Below, in pieces: positions 35,201 to 41,708 of a stretch of 64,000 nucleotides of DNA. The notes beneath the pieces are model-generated. The model was not told where the DNA came from. It made no database searches and saw only the letters and a program-made list of their open reading frames with translations. The stretch is taken from NCBI RefSeq assembly GCF_017052465.1, contig NZ_JAFHKT010000150.1, forward strand, positions 1-64,000. Direction: 5' to 3'. This DNA is from Arthrobacter pascens (lineage in GTDB: Bacteria > Actinomycetota > Actinomycetes > Actinomycetales > Micrococcaceae). Every line of letters starts with the position of its first letter. The stretch's first letter is position 1. A program made the translations under genes and the position numbers.

Positions 35201-36948
35201 ACGTAATTGCCCGGAGCGAGTCCGGCGAGCTTGTAGGTTCCGTCCGCCTGAACGGTCGCGGAGGCAGGATAGGCTCTGAAGTTATCTACGTTGTACGCGT
35301 AGACCCGGACACCTGTAAGCGTCACGCCCGCGGGCGCGGTCACCGTACCGCCGATGGACCCGCCCTTGACGAGCGTGGTGTCGGTCAGGGCCAGTTCCTG
35401 GCTGCTCGTCACGACAACAGTAGTGGCCTCAACCGACGACGCGGTGCCCCCGTACCACTGGCTCAGGGCCCCTGAACTGCCGGCGCTGAACTGGATCTTG
35501 TACGAGCCGTCGGGCAGTCCGCCAAACGAGAATGAACCGTCTGCGCCGACTTGACGGGAGGTTACGTAGGAGACGGCGTCTGCGCGGTAGAGGCTGGCCT
35601 GCACTCTGCTCAGGTCCACTCCGGCGGCGGAAGTGACCTTGCCGCTGATGGACGCCCCCTTGACGAGCGAAGCGTTCACGCCGCCCCGGTCCTGGCCTTC
35701 CGTAACGGCGACCGGTGTGGCGGCTTCATAGGAGGACGCGGTGCTGTACCACTGTTCCAGCAGCCCGCTGTCAGGTCCTAGGAACTGAATTTTGTAACTT
35801 CCTGACCGGAGACCGTTCACCTTGTACGTTCCATCGGCGTTCACCGAGGCGGACGTTACGTAGTTCGGACGTGTTCCGGCGGCCTCGTACACGGTGGCCT
35901 GCAGGGTCGAGATATCGGTGCCGGCGGGCACTGTGACTGTTCCGCTGATCGAACCGCCCGCGGCGAGGGTGACATTGATCCCGGTGCGGTCCTGGCCTGC
36001 CGTGACGGCCACGGGCGTGGCGTTCTCGACGGCTGCCGCTCCGGAGTACCACTGCTGCAGCAGTCCGCTGTTGTAGCCGGAATACTTGAGCTTGTAGCTG
36101 CCCGCAGGAAGGCCGCTGACCGTGTAGGCACCCCCTGCACCGACATAACCGTAATTTATGGTGCTGCCGCCGTCCGGGACAGCCTCGACCTGAATGGTGC
36201 TGGGATCGAACCCGGCCGGCACGGAAACGGTGCCGCTGATGGAGGCTCCGCGCACGAGTGTTGCGTTGATGCCCGTGAGGTCCTGGCCCGCCGTGACCGT
36301 CACCGGCGTGGCTGTGTCGCGCGATGCTGCTCCCGCATGCCATTGGGTGACGGCGCCGGAGCCCCCGCCGTTGAACTGAACCCTGTAGCTCCCTGACGGC
36401 AGGCCGCGGAGCGCGTAGCTGCCATCCGGGTTGACAGACCCGGATGCTGAATACCAGTCGGTCCCGGCGCTCTCCACGGAGACGTACACGCGGGTGAGGT
36501 CAACGCCTTCGGGTGCGGTGACGAGGCCGCCGATCGAGGCCCCCTTGACGAGCGTGGCGTTGATTCCGGTCAGGCTCTGGCCTGCCGCGAGTGTCACAGG
36601 GGTAGCTGTTTCGTGCGATGTTGCCCCCGAATACCAGTGGTCCATGCCGCCAGATCCGTTGCTTCCGCTGAACTGGATCTTGTAAGCCCCTGCCGGCAGG
36701 CCGCTCACGGAGTACGTGCCGTCATCGTTGACCTGGCCAGAGCCGGCCCAGGAGTAGCCGTCGGCGGTGTACGCGTACACCTGCGTAGAGGCGAGGTTAA
36801 CGCCCGCTGGTGCAGTGAGCTTGCCGCTGATTGACGCGTCCGACAGGTCTGCGGCGGTGGCAGGCGCCAGACCCGAAACTATGAGCGCCGAAAGAACCGA
36901 AAACAATAACGCGATCCTTAAATGGAATCGCCTGCTCTTAGCGAGCAT
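32245..36948 (-). CDS. Secreted 1567-residue repeat protein (SpaA/carboxypeptidase-regulatory-like plus Ig-like repeats)
   Basis: A signal peptide (MLAKSRRFHLRIALLFSVLS to ATAAD) is followed by eleven tandem units of about 95 residues of the form GASISGKVT.P.GV....V..DGTYxVxGLPAGSYKxQF.....G....WY...A..AT.V....Q. These are CNA-B/SpaA-like beta-sandwiches. Five C-terminal units of about 90 residues (GTAKVGYTLTAVPGTWGPAP, YQWKANGIAITGATA) resemble bacterial Ig folds. There is no LPXTG or membrane anchor. It is probably released or loosely attached and could act as a surface stalk or adhesin. The start is set by a run of eight G in the coding strand (36954-36961). Confidence 0.75.
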   Translation of the reverse strand: MLAKSRRFHLRIALLFSVLSALIVSGLAPATAADLSDASISGKLTAPAGVNLASTQVYAYTADGYSWAGSGQVNDDGTYSVSGLPAGAYKIQFSGSNGSGGMDHWYSGATSHETATPVTLAAGQSLTGINATLVKGASIGGLVTAPEGVDLTRVYVSVESAGTDWYSASGSVNPDGSYALRGLPSGSYRVQFNGGGSGAVTQWHAGAASRDTATPVTVTAGQDLTGINATLVRGASISGTVSVPAGFDPSTIQVEAVPDGGSTINYGYVGAGGAYTVSGLPAGSYKLKYSGYNSGLLQQWYSGAAAVENATPVAVTAGQDRTGINVTLAAGGSISGTVTVPAGTDISTLQATVYEAAGTRPNYVTSASVNADGTYKVNGLRSGSYKIQFLGPDSGLLEQWYSTASSYEAATPVAVTEGQDRGGVNASLVKGASISGKVTSAAGVDLSRVQASLYRADAVSYVTSRQVGADGSFSFGGLPDGSYKIQFSAGSSGALSQWYGGTASSVEATTVVVTSSQELALTDTTLVKGGSIGGTVTAPAGVTLTGVRVYAYNVDNFRAYPASATVQADGTYKLAGLAPGNYVVQFSGYGTGALEHWHANGTSRETATVLALTAGQDVLDINATLVKGASISGKVTVPAGVDVSSVYVSATGEGSQYGTSANVNTDGTYKVIGLVAGSYKVKFGNYNSGALDEWYNNVQTQAAATPVVLAAGQDKTAVDATLAKGAAISGKVTLPEGVSSYSVQVSVFKAADNTPANSVQLSTDGTYALRGLPAGSYKLQFGGYGSGALTQWYNKATSLATATPLNLTEGQSVTAINATLVKGGVISGRITAPAGTSLYASQIIATKTGAVDAQSGYGSIGWDGTYSIVGLETGTYKVRFLGGQSGAEDRWYGGATVETAKAVAVSAGQTVTGADIESVTGATISGKVTGSGTSGYYPLSILDGSGKLVKSGSTDGTGNYSVVGLAAGSYKVAFNRSSGFTQDEAQYYQNQPESAGAGQAKAIPVTTGQAVPNIDATLTAGGSLTGTVLDKAGKPAANAFIQAYTPDGSLVTRSASTDTTGKYTLRGLTTGSYTVRVHSGLSGRGDLYSGNVTTEAKATKVSVVRGSTTTHNLSYAAVVQTLTAPTPTVKGTAKVGYALTATVGTWGPAPVALKYQWKANGVAITGATATTFKSTAAQVGKTLTFTVTGTKTGYTTAAKASAATGTVMALNPVLTAPTPKITGTAKVGYTLTAVPGTWGPAPVALKYQWKANGIAITGATAATFKSTAAQLGKTLSVTVTGSKAGYNTAAKTSALTARVAVGTLAVAVPKIMGTAKVGYTLTAVPGAWGPAPVTLKYQWKANGIAITGATASTYKPAAAVIGKTLSVTVTGSKAGYTTAARTSAITAKVAVGTLSAPVPVISGTVRVGSPLTATGVWGPAPVTFKYQWKANGVAITGATAGTYTPTTAMLGKTLTVTVTGSKSGFTTVTKTSGVSVKVAVGVLTAPVPTISGTPTAGSVLTAVPGTWGPAPVTLTYQWYANGMPISGEVNSTYTPMLPGYAISVTVTGTKSGFTTAAKTSAATAPVA

Positions 36949-37154
36949 TTTTACCCCCCCCATGGGTCAGCAAACGGACCGGCCGCCACTTTAAATTGTC
37001 AAAGAACGCCTCAGTCTAACTGCGAATTCGAATTTCCCAAATGATTTTGTAAAGTTACTGGACGTGCATAGAGCGCTTTATTGTCCCGGTTGAAAGCTGC
37101 CTGCCAGCCAACGGCTATTGTTGGTCGAAGTACGTTGGGGGAGAGGGCTGCAGC
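36949..37154. promoter_or_regulatory. Divergent promoter region
   Basis: AT-rich DNA between two divergent starts, each preceded by a G-rich leader: a run of eight G for the leftward gene, and TTGGGGGA at 37135-37142 for the rightward gene. No operator was identified. Confidence 0.4.
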
Positions 37155-39032
37155 ATGCGCATGGAACGAGCTATGTCCCGGCTACCGGAGCTCTGCGTCA
37201 TCCTGATGGCGGGTTCCCTCCTGGCCGTGCAGCCCGGCGGGCTGTTCCGGTTTGTCTGGATCAAGGTCCTGGTGGTGCTGATTGCCGTCCTCGCCGGCCT
37301 GTTCTCGCCGCCAGGCTCCCGGCTTCCGCCGGGAGTCAAGGCTGCGCTTGCCGCCTGCGCATCGTGGATCGCCGTCGCGATGCTGCTCTCCAACACACCC
37401 TGGGCCAGCATGGCCGGACGCTGGCCGCGGTATGAGGGCGTGCTGATGCTCGGCGTCTACGTGGCCGTCTTCGCGGTGGGCGCCAAGGTCCTGGGCGGCG
37501 CCCCCGGCGGCCACCGGCGCACCCTTCTTGGCATGTCCCTGGCAGGTGCAGGCACGGTGGTGTTCGCCCTCGCGGTGCTGGAAAGCGCTGGCCTGCGGCC
37601 GCTGGGCGGGGCTGCCGATGTGCGCCCCGGGGCGACGCTGGGCAACGCCACCGACCAGGGGCTCATCGGCGTCATCATCACCGGCGTCCTGGCCGCCCAA
37701 GGCGAGCCGGACCGGCCCTGGCAGGTGTGGCTGCGCCGCGTCGGACTGATTGCCGGCGCCGGGACGGCCGTCCTATCCGGCTCCCGTGCGGCCTTGGCCG
37801 CGCTGCTGGCCGTGGCCGTATTCGGTGCCTACACGTGGATGAGAAGCCGGTCCTGGACAGGGCCGAAGATCGCCGCCGGCGCCGGGCTCACAGCGGCGGG
37901 CATCGCCGTCGGGGTCCTGCTGGCCCCCGCATCCCGCGAACGGCTGCTGTCGACGGCGACTGTTGACGGGCGGTGGCTGTTGTGGGACCAGACCCTTGGG
38001 CTGGTCTCCGACCATCCGCTGTCCGGCGTCGGCCCGAACGGCTTCGTTGATGCGCTGCCGGGGTATCTCGGGGCCGAATGGGCGCGGACAGTGGGAGACA
38101 GCTTCCCGGCGGATTCGCCCCATAGCTGGCCGCTGCAGACGCTGGCCGCAGGCGGCTTTCCCCTGCTGCTGCTTGTGGTGGTGCTGATTGCGGTGTCCGT
38201 GGCAGCGGTGATCCGTCGGATGAGGAAGTCCCGGTCAGCTGCCGACCGCAAGTACCTGGCCGTGGTGCTGGTCACTGTGGCGGCGTATTCACTGGCACTG
38301 CTCACGCACTTCACGTCCATCGGCACTACCGGGCTCGTGGCCTTCCTGTGCGGCGGGCTGCTGGGAAGCGAGGCCAGCAGGGCCGCTCCGATCAGGAACG
38401 GCGCCGTCCGGAAGTTTGCCACCGGGAAACTGCGGTCAGTTCCCCGTCTGGTGGGGACGCTGCTGGTCATCGCCGGACTGGGGGTTACTGCTCCTGCTGC
38501 CTTGGCCGAGTGGCCGATGGCGGCCGGAGCCCGGTCCGCCGCTGCAGGAAATCATGACCTGGCCGAGCAGGCGTTCAAGCAGGCCTGGCAGCTCAGGGCT
38601 TGGGATAGCGACACGGCACTGCTTGCAGCGCAGGCCTTCGCCGGCCCGGCCACAGAGGGGGAGCAGCAGGCGGCGCGTTACGCCGTCGAGTGGGGGACTC
38701 TCGCGCGGAAACGGACACCGCACTCCCAGGAGGCAGGAACGGCCCTGGCTCTCGGGTACCTCTACAGCGGTGACGTTCCGAAAGCGAAGGATTTATTGGA
38801 TGCGCTGGTGACCGACTTCCCCTACTCGGCGGCTCTCTACGTCCACCGCGGCGTGGCGCAGTTCGGCATGGGGTATCCAGCGGAGGCAATTACTGATCTT
38901 GAGCATGCCGCATCGTTGGACCCCTCGCTGGATACACCATGGCGGGTTTTGGCCAATATCCACCAGCGCTTGGGCAATAGTCAGGAAGCTTTTGCTGCAA
39001 TGCAGCGTGCTGATGCGCTCGCGAACCCTTAG
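37155..39032 (+). CDS. O-antigen ligase/polymerase-like membrane protein with TPR tail
   Basis: A 625-residue protein with about ten membrane helices over residues 1-440, then a helical C-terminus with TPR-like repeats (AAAGNHDLAEQAFKQAWQLR, and YSAALYVHRGVAQFGMGYPA to HAASLDP). The Wzy/WaaL family signature appears as SGSRAALAALL and DHPLSGVGPNGFVDALP, with an extracytoplasmic loop containing HSWPLQTLAAGG. These proteins polymerise or attach undecaprenyl-linked glycans. Three ATGs in the first 20 bases (37155, 37161, 37173) make the exact start uncertain; TTGGGGGA lies 12 bases before the first. It may act with glycan genes elsewhere. Confidence 0.7.
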   Translation: MRMERAMSRLPELCVILMAGSLLAVQPGGLFRFVWIKVLVVLIAVLAGLFSPPGSRLPPGVKAALAACASWIAVAMLLSNTPWASMAGRWPRYEGVLMLGVYVAVFAVGAKVLGGAPGGHRRTLLGMSLAGAGTVVFALAVLESAGLRPLGGAADVRPGATLGNATDQGLIGVIITGVLAAQGEPDRPWQVWLRRVGLIAGAGTAVLSGSRAALAALLAVAVFGAYTWMRSRSWTGPKIAAGAGLTAAGIAVGVLLAPASRERLLSTATVDGRWLLWDQTLGLVSDHPLSGVGPNGFVDALPGYLGAEWARTVGDSFPADSPHSWPLQTLAAGGFPLLLLVVVLIAVSVAAVIRRMRKSRSAADRKYLAVVLVTVAAYSLALLTHFTSIGTTGLVAFLCGGLLGSEASRAAPIRNGAVRKFATGKLRSVPRLVGTLLVIAGLGVTAPAALAEWPMAAGARSAAAGNHDLAEQAFKQAWQLRAWDSDTALLAAQAFAGPATEGEQQAARYAVEWGTLARKRTPHSQEAGTALALGYLYSGDVPKAKDLLDALVTDFPYSAALYVHRGVAQFGMGYPAEAITDLEHAASLDPSLDTPWRVLANIHQRLGNSQEAFAAMQRADALANP

Positions 39033-39198
39033 CCCCTCAATTTGCACCCGATTTTGCCTATATGCTTATCGGATCAAGAATGCCGCAAGGAAAGATCAAG
39101 ATTAGCGCAGTTTTGGTAAATGCGCGGAGCTTTTGAATTTAGACGGTATTTATCCTATTCCGACACCCCCACGAGAATGATAACCACGGCGGCGAGGC

Positions 39199-39229
39199 TA
39201 GTCTCTTGCCATGGCTGACAACCAATTCA
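39199..39229 (+). repeat. Copy of the 5' end of the small acidic gene
   Basis: This 31-bp stretch, from TAGTCTCTTGCC through the codons MADNQF, matches 20782-20812 with one mismatch. It is cut off exactly where a formylglycine-generating-enzyme fragment begins on the other strand. It marks a recombination junction. Confidence 0.8.
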
Positions 39230-39420
39230 CGGCCCGAACCGATCGTGGGCCCCTGCGGAGAGTTCCCGGGGGAGTTGCGGCAGTACTTGGGCAGGAACCA
39301 GTCCGAGCACCACTCCCAGACATTTCCGCTGACCTCACAGAGGCCGTATCTGTTCGGAGGAAAGGACTCCAGCAACATTCCAAGGTTGGTCCAAGGTTGC
39401 CCGACTAGCGTCGGCCGCAT
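39229..39420 (-). pseudogene. Fragment of a formylglycine-generating-enzyme-like gene
   Basis: Read leftwards, it gives ESFPPNRYGLCEVSGNVWEW, then CSDWFLPKYCRNSPGNSPQG and GPTIGSG. That is the conserved GNVWEW core of the FGE/sulfatase-modifying family, which converts an active-site Cys to formylglycine. It lacks the N-terminus and ends just before the expected RGGSY block at the junction near 39229. About 60 codons remain of a normal length near 300, so it is non-functional. Confidence 0.8.
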
Positions 39421-39553
39421 GGGGAACCCGAATTTTGACCGTCATCACCAGCGACAAGTCCGGCAACGCCGGCTACAGGCTCTTTCCTACGCCGCTCTAA
39501 GCCTGCTGGCCGTAGCGACAGCGACGGTCGTCTGGATGGCGCTGACACGATGA
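39419..39553 (+). CDS. Small single-pass membrane protein
   Basis: A 44-residue peptide, MGNPNFDRHHQRQVRQRRLQ then ALSYAALSLLAVATATVVWM, ending ALTR. The basic arm and single helix parallel the 47-residue protein at 14302-14445, suggesting paralogy. It overlaps the FGE fragment's upstream end by two bases on the opposite strand, and no clear ribosome binding site is seen. Function unknown. Confidence 0.4.
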   Translation: MGNPNFDRHHQRQVRQRRLQALSYAALSLLAVATATVVWMALTR

Positions 39554-39758
39554 CGCTGATCGAAGCCGCAGGCGCGTGAACGGCGGGTGCCGGACAGGAA
39601 GATTGTGCGCGACAGCAATCTTGACTGGATCTTGATTGATTGAGATGTCGGTTCTTGAGGATGGACCTGCATTGTTGGCGTACTGGCAGGGGGAAAGCCA
39701 GCAGCCAGCGGGTCGCGAAAACGGCGATCCCATTCTCAAGAAATGGAAGTTCGTCATC

Positions 39759-40382
39759 ATGGGTCTCAACCTCAACACCACTACCGGCAAGGTCCTCGCT
39801 TCGCTGGCCCTGGTCGGGTCGGCCGCTGGCGTCGCAGGCCTCGGCACCTACGGCGCTTTTACGTCCAGCACGTCCGCCAACACAACCGTTGCTTCCGGCA
39901 CCGTAAACATCGCCCTTGGGGCAGCCGACAGCGCGGCCAACCGCCTCAGCGTCGCCGCCAGCGGCCTTGTCCCGGGTGACACCGTGCAGCGCGCGGTGAC
40001 GTTGTCCAACGCCGCCGGCAACCAGGCGCTCGCCGGCATCACCCTGACCTCCTCGGCTACCACGTCCTCAGTGCTGGACACCGACGCCACCAACGGTCTC
40101 CAGCTGGCCATCCACAACTGCTCCGTCCCCTGGACTGAGGCCGGCACCGCACCCGCCTACACCTACACTTGCACCGGCGACACCACCGTGGTCCTCGCGT
40201 CCCGTGCCGTCACCGGCACCGATGTGACCCTGGCCAACCTCAGGTCCACGGCGGCCGGCGCGACCGATTACCTGCGGACCACTCTGACGCTCCCCCCCAC
40301 AGCGGGCGACACCTTCCAGACGAAGAGCAGCACCATCTCGCTGGCCTTCACCGGTACCCAGCGTTCGGGCACCAACAAGTAG
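39759..40382 (+). CDS. TasA/CalY-like secreted matrix protein
   Basis: A 207-residue protein starting at the ATG at 39759, behind GGAAG; a longer upstream frame has no signal-like features. MGLNLNTTTGKVLASLALVG then SAAGVAGLGTYGAFTSSTSA is the SipW-type signal and first strand seen in TasA/CalY/camelysin proteins. The rest is beta-rich, with VQRAVTLSNAAGNQALAGIT. In Bacillus, members form amyloid-like biofilm fibres after SipW cleavage. The next gene is a SipW-type peptidase, so this is the probable substrate. Confidence 0.75.
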   Translation: MGLNLNTTTGKVLASLALVGSAAGVAGLGTYGAFTSSTSANTTVASGTVNIALGAADSAANRLSVAASGLVPGDTVQRAVTLSNAAGNQALAGITLTSSATTSSVLDTDATNGLQLAIHNCSVPWTEAGTAPAYTYTCTGDTTVVLASRAVTGTDVTLANLRSTAAGATDYLRTTLTLPPTAGDTFQTKSSTISLAFTGTQRSGTNK

Positions 40383-40464
40383 GCAGTCCGCGCCGCCACC
40401 GGCACCTCCCCGCTGACCAGCACACCAGTCGGCGGGGAGGACAAAACCCCGAACGGAGACCACA

Positions 40465-41076
40465 GTGACCGCATCACTGCTTCACAACAGCCCGCGGGTC
40501 ACCGAAGCGGGGACAGAACCTTCCGTGCCGGCCCCGGCCCAGTGGCGCAAGGCGGCCCGGATCCTCGGCCGGATTCTGTCCACCGCCGGGATCGTGACGG
40601 CGATTGCGGCCTTCCTGTTCCTGGCCGTCGGGCCGCGCCTCTTCGGGTACCAGACCAGCACGATGCTGACCGGCTCCATGTCCCCGCTGATCAATCCAGG
40701 GGACGTGGTGGTCTCCGTCGCAAGGCCAGCAGCGGAGCTTAAGCCAGGGGATGTCATCACCTATGGAATCCCCGTTGAGGACCACCGCGTCGAAACCCAC
40801 CGGATCATCGACGTCGACCGCGGCGCGGACGGCACTGTCACCGTCCGCACCCAGGGGGACGCCAACCCGGCGGCCGACCCGTGGACTGCGACGCTGCAGG
40901 ACGACACTGTCGCCGTGCACACCGTCACCATTCCTTACCTGGGAACGGCTATCCGCACACTGCGCGACCCTCTCGTCCAGGGGGCGCTGACGTACGGGGC
41001 ACCGGCGCTGCTGGTGGGCGTGCTGCTGACCTCGATCTGGAGGAAGCCGACGGCGGCCCGGCAGGCGGCTTCGTAG
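40465..41076 (+). CDS. sipW: SipW-type signal peptidase I
   Basis: A 203-residue membrane protease with one N-terminal helix (residues 35-58) and another near the C-terminus. The catalytic Ser lies in TGSMSPLINPGDVV. The usual bacterial Lys is replaced by His in VEDHRVETHRIIDVD, the ER/SipW class signature. Further blocks GDVITYG and QGDANPAADPW are in order. It should remove the signals of the adjacent TasA-like protein and perhaps the third protein in the cluster. It begins with GTG, 82 bases after the TasA-like gene, preceded by CGGAGA. Confidence 0.85.
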   Translation: MTASLLHNSPRVTEAGTEPSVPAPAQWRKAARILGRILSTAGIVTAIAAFLFLAVGPRLFGYQTSTMLTGSMSPLINPGDVVVSVARPAAELKPGDVITYGIPVEDHRVETHRIIDVDRGADGTVTVRTQGDANPAADPWTATLQDDTVAVHTVTIPYLGTAIRTLRDPLVQGALTYGAPALLVGVLLTSIWRKPTAARQAAS

Positions 41077-41142
41077 CGACGTACCGCCGCAGCCAGGGAA
41101 CAAGCCACATACGACCACAAGACCGACAGGAAGCCACACACC

Positions 41143-41586
41143 GTGCGCAGAAGCCAAAGCAACCCAGGCGTGACGGTAACGCCCGGGTTTCGTCGGGCAG
41201 CTGTAGTCATGCTGACGGCCGGTCTTCTGATGTCGGCTCCGGGCATCGCCCAGGCCGTGTTCACCAGCCGGGTGGTCGGAGAGGTGGCAGCCTCGACATT
41301 AAGCTTGGCCGCGCCGGTGGGCGCCGACGTCACCGCCAGCTGCACCAGCACGCCGCGCAGACTCAGCGTCGTTGTCAACAATTTTGGCACCGTCCCTCGC
41401 GCTACGTCCTTGGAGCTCACCGTGACGGATCCAACGAATGTCGTGGTCCACACCGGTGGTGCGGCATACACGCGCAACGGCGCCGCTAAGGGCACCTGGA
41501 AGATCCAGATCAAGGGCCTTTACACCGTGAATGCCACCAATATTTGGAGAGGCCTTCCCTACGAAAGGCTCGTCGAATGTCTGTAG
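41143..41586 (+). CDS. Small secreted protein of the SipW cluster
   Basis: A 147-residue exported protein with a signal-like helix at residues 18-38 (AAVVMLTAGLLMSAPGIAQA) followed by VFTSRVVGEVAASTLSLAAP, which echoes the start of TasA-like proteins. The rest is beta-rich with a CTSTP segment, and one Cys lies near the C-terminus. It begins with GTG about 65 bases after the peptidase gene, so the three genes form a likely operon. It may be a minor matrix subunit; this is inference from position. Confidence 0.5.
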   Translation: MRRSQSNPGVTVTPGFRRAAVVMLTAGLLMSAPGIAQAVFTSRVVGEVAASTLSLAAPVGADVTASCTSTPRRLSVVVNNFGTVPRATSLELTVTDPTNVVVHTGGAAYTRNGAAKGTWKIQIKGLYTVNATNIWRGLPYERLVECL

Positions 41587-41708
41587 AAGCCCCTGGAAAC
41601 TCCTGGAGCGACGGATGTCACACCCGCCGGTAGACTGGTCCCGGACGCGGCGGGGGGCCGCGCCTCAATCATGTCCGAGCCTTTAGGGCAGGACGTACGC
41701 CGCACAGG

